Below are positions 5,198 to 6,091 of a stretch of DNA of 6,091 bases, in pieces (within the stretch, counting starts at the first letter, position 1; each line of letters starts with the position of its first letter). The notes under the pieces are model-generated. The model saw only the letters and a list, made by a program, of their open reading frames with translations. It made no database searches and had not been told where the DNA came from. The DNA lies in the NCBI GenBank assembly GCA_009779335.1, contig WREM01000073.1, forward strand, positions 1 through 6,091, written 5' to 3'. The position numbers were made by a program, and so were the translations under genes. The DNA is from Streptococcaceae bacterium (GTDB lineage: Bacteria > Bacillota > Bacilli > Lactobacillales > Streptococcaceae).

Positions 5198-5887
5198 ATG
5201 GCTAAAAAAAGCAAACAAATGACTGCTGCAGCTGAAAAGATTGAAGCGATGAAGCTTTATCCAGTTGAAGAAGCAGTAGCTCTTGCAAAAGATGCAAACT
5301 TCGCTAAATTTGATGCAACTGTAGAAGTTGCTTATAACTTAAACATTGATGTAAAACAATCAGACCAACAAATCCGTGGAGCAATGGTATTGCCTAACGG
5401 AACTGGTAAAACTGCTCGTGTTCTTGTTTTCGCTAAAGGAGACAAGGCTAAAGAAGCAGAAGCTGCTGGTGCAGACTTCGTAGGTGCTGATGAATTAGTG
5501 ACTAAAATCAATGGTGGATGGATGGACTTTGATGTCGTAATCGCTACACCTGATATGATGGCAGTAGTTGGACGTTTGGGACGTGTTCTTGGACCTCGTA
5601 ACCTCATGCCAAACCCTAAGACAGGAACAGTTACTATGGATGTAACTAAAGCTGTTGAAGAATCAAAAGCAGGGAAAGTCAACTACCGTGCGGATAAAGC
5701 AGGGAACGTTCACGTACCAATCGGTAAAGTATCATTTGATGCAGACAAATTGGTTGAAAACCTCAAAGCACTTCACAATGTGATCGTTGCTGCTAAACCA
5801 GCATCATCAAAAGGAACTTTCATCACTAACCTATCAGTTACAACAACTATGGGACCCGGTGTGAAAATTGATTCAGCAAGCTTCTAA
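5198..5887 (+). CDS. rplA: 50S ribosomal protein L1 (uL1)
   Basis: L1 forms the mobile L1 stalk of the 50S subunit with 23S rRNA helices 76-78 and helps release deacylated tRNA from the E site. It is also the classic translational repressor of its own L11-L1 operon in E. coli. The sequence carries the family signature GRLGRVLGPRNLMPNPKTGT from 125, domain I motifs such as FDATVEVAYNLNIDVK before it, and GKVNYRADKAGNVHVPIGKVSF with the C-terminal GPGVKID after it. The length of 229 is typical. It follows rplK after an unusually structured 215-base spacer and is the last gene before a strong terminator, so rplJ-rplL are not in this operon. Confidence 0.98.
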   Translation: MAKKSKQMTAAAEKIEAMKLYPVEEAVALAKDANFAKFDATVEVAYNLNIDVKQSDQQIRGAMVLPNGTGKTARVLVFAKGDKAKEAEAAGADFVGADELVTKINGGWMDFDVVIATPDMMAVVGRLGRVLGPRNLMPNPKTGTVTMDVTKAVEESKAGKVNYRADKAGNVHVPIGKVSFDADKLVENLKALHNVIVAAKPASSKGTFITNLSVTTTMGPGVKIDSASF

Positions 5888-5907
5888 ATTGAATTAAAAA
5901 TTAAATA

Positions 5908-5932
5908 AAAAATCAGCCATAGGCTGATTTTT
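5908..5932 (+). terminator. Strong terminator of the rplK-rplA operon
   Basis: AAAAATCAGCC (5908-5918) pairs with GGCTGATTTTT (5922-5932), an 11-bp stem with the loop ATA and a T-tract. The A-run on the 5' side and T-run on the 3' side could make it work in both directions. It lies 20 bases after the rplA stop. Confidence 0.92.
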
Positions 5933-6038
5933 ATTATGTTTTAATCGATTTATATTAAAAATAAATATATTGAATTATAAACATCAGATGCTGTATTTCT
6001 CATATTTACACAATCTTTGATAAATTCTTGACAAATTC
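5933..6038. other. AT-rich non-coding tail after the operon
   Basis: No frame with a ribosome site is visible on either strand. The segment is strongly AT-rich and has a weak all-AT hairpin, TATATT (5951-5956) / AATATA (5964-5969). It ends in the tandem repeat described separately. It could be the upstream region of a gene beyond the window. Confidence 0.5.
6017..6038. repeat. Tandem 11-bp direct repeat containing a -35-like box
   Basis: TTGATAAATTC (6017-6027) is followed directly by TTGACAAATTC (6028-6038), with ten of eleven bases identical. The second copy begins with the perfect -35 hexamer TTGACA. One turn of the helix per unit would suit a dimeric activator, but no clear -10 follows because the G-run begins at 6039. 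Confidence 0.6.
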
Positions 6039-6088
<50 letters not shown>

Positions 6089-6091
6089 AGA

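Noticed and set aside
5332..5682. Minus-strand open frame of 116 codons inside rplA
   Set aside because: It is antisense to highly conserved L1 codons. Biased codon use in ribosomal genes often leaves such frames open, and no ribosome site supports it.

Overview
The window looks like a chromosomal stretch of a low-GC Firmicute of the Streptococcaceae. All genes lie on the + strand, ribosome sites are AGGAG-type, and L11, L1 and release factor 3 are strongly streptococcal/lactococcal in sequence. From memory, the RF3 C-terminus resembles Lactococcus more than typical Streptococcus, so a Lactococcus-like or neighbouring genus is my best guess. Genus cannot be settled without a search.

Layout. 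Positions 1-71 hold the last codons of an upstream gene and its hairpin terminator. Positions 150-2405 encode bifunctional glutathione synthase GshF. It is followed by a long perfect palindrome that overlaps a second hairpin. Positions 2481-2759 encode an unrecognised 92-residue protein with two predicted membrane segments, then a terminator. Positions 2843-4402 encode peptide chain release factor 3 (prfC), driven by an extended -10 promoter just after that terminator. The prfC terminator is fused with a strong promoter that starts the ribosomal protein operon: rplK (L11, 4557-4982, GTG start) and rplA (L1, 5198-5887). Both genes have structured leaders, which fits L1 autoregulation. A strong terminator closes the operon. 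The last 159 bases are AT-rich and non-coding, and end in an 11-bp tandem repeat, a run of 15 G, a run of 27 A and a run of 7 T. This probably marks a contig end.

How the genes relate. gshF makes glutathione for redox protection. prfC recycles RF1/RF2 during translation termination, and rplK/rplA build the L11 GTPase-centre region and the L1 stalk of the 50S subunit. The last three share a translation theme but are separate transcription units. I see no mobile element, CRISPR array, defence gene or RNA gene of a known class. The interesting material is regulatory: the compact terminator/promoter junctions, the competing hairpins after gshF, a possible coupled leader ORF before rplK, and the L1-site-like structure before rplA.
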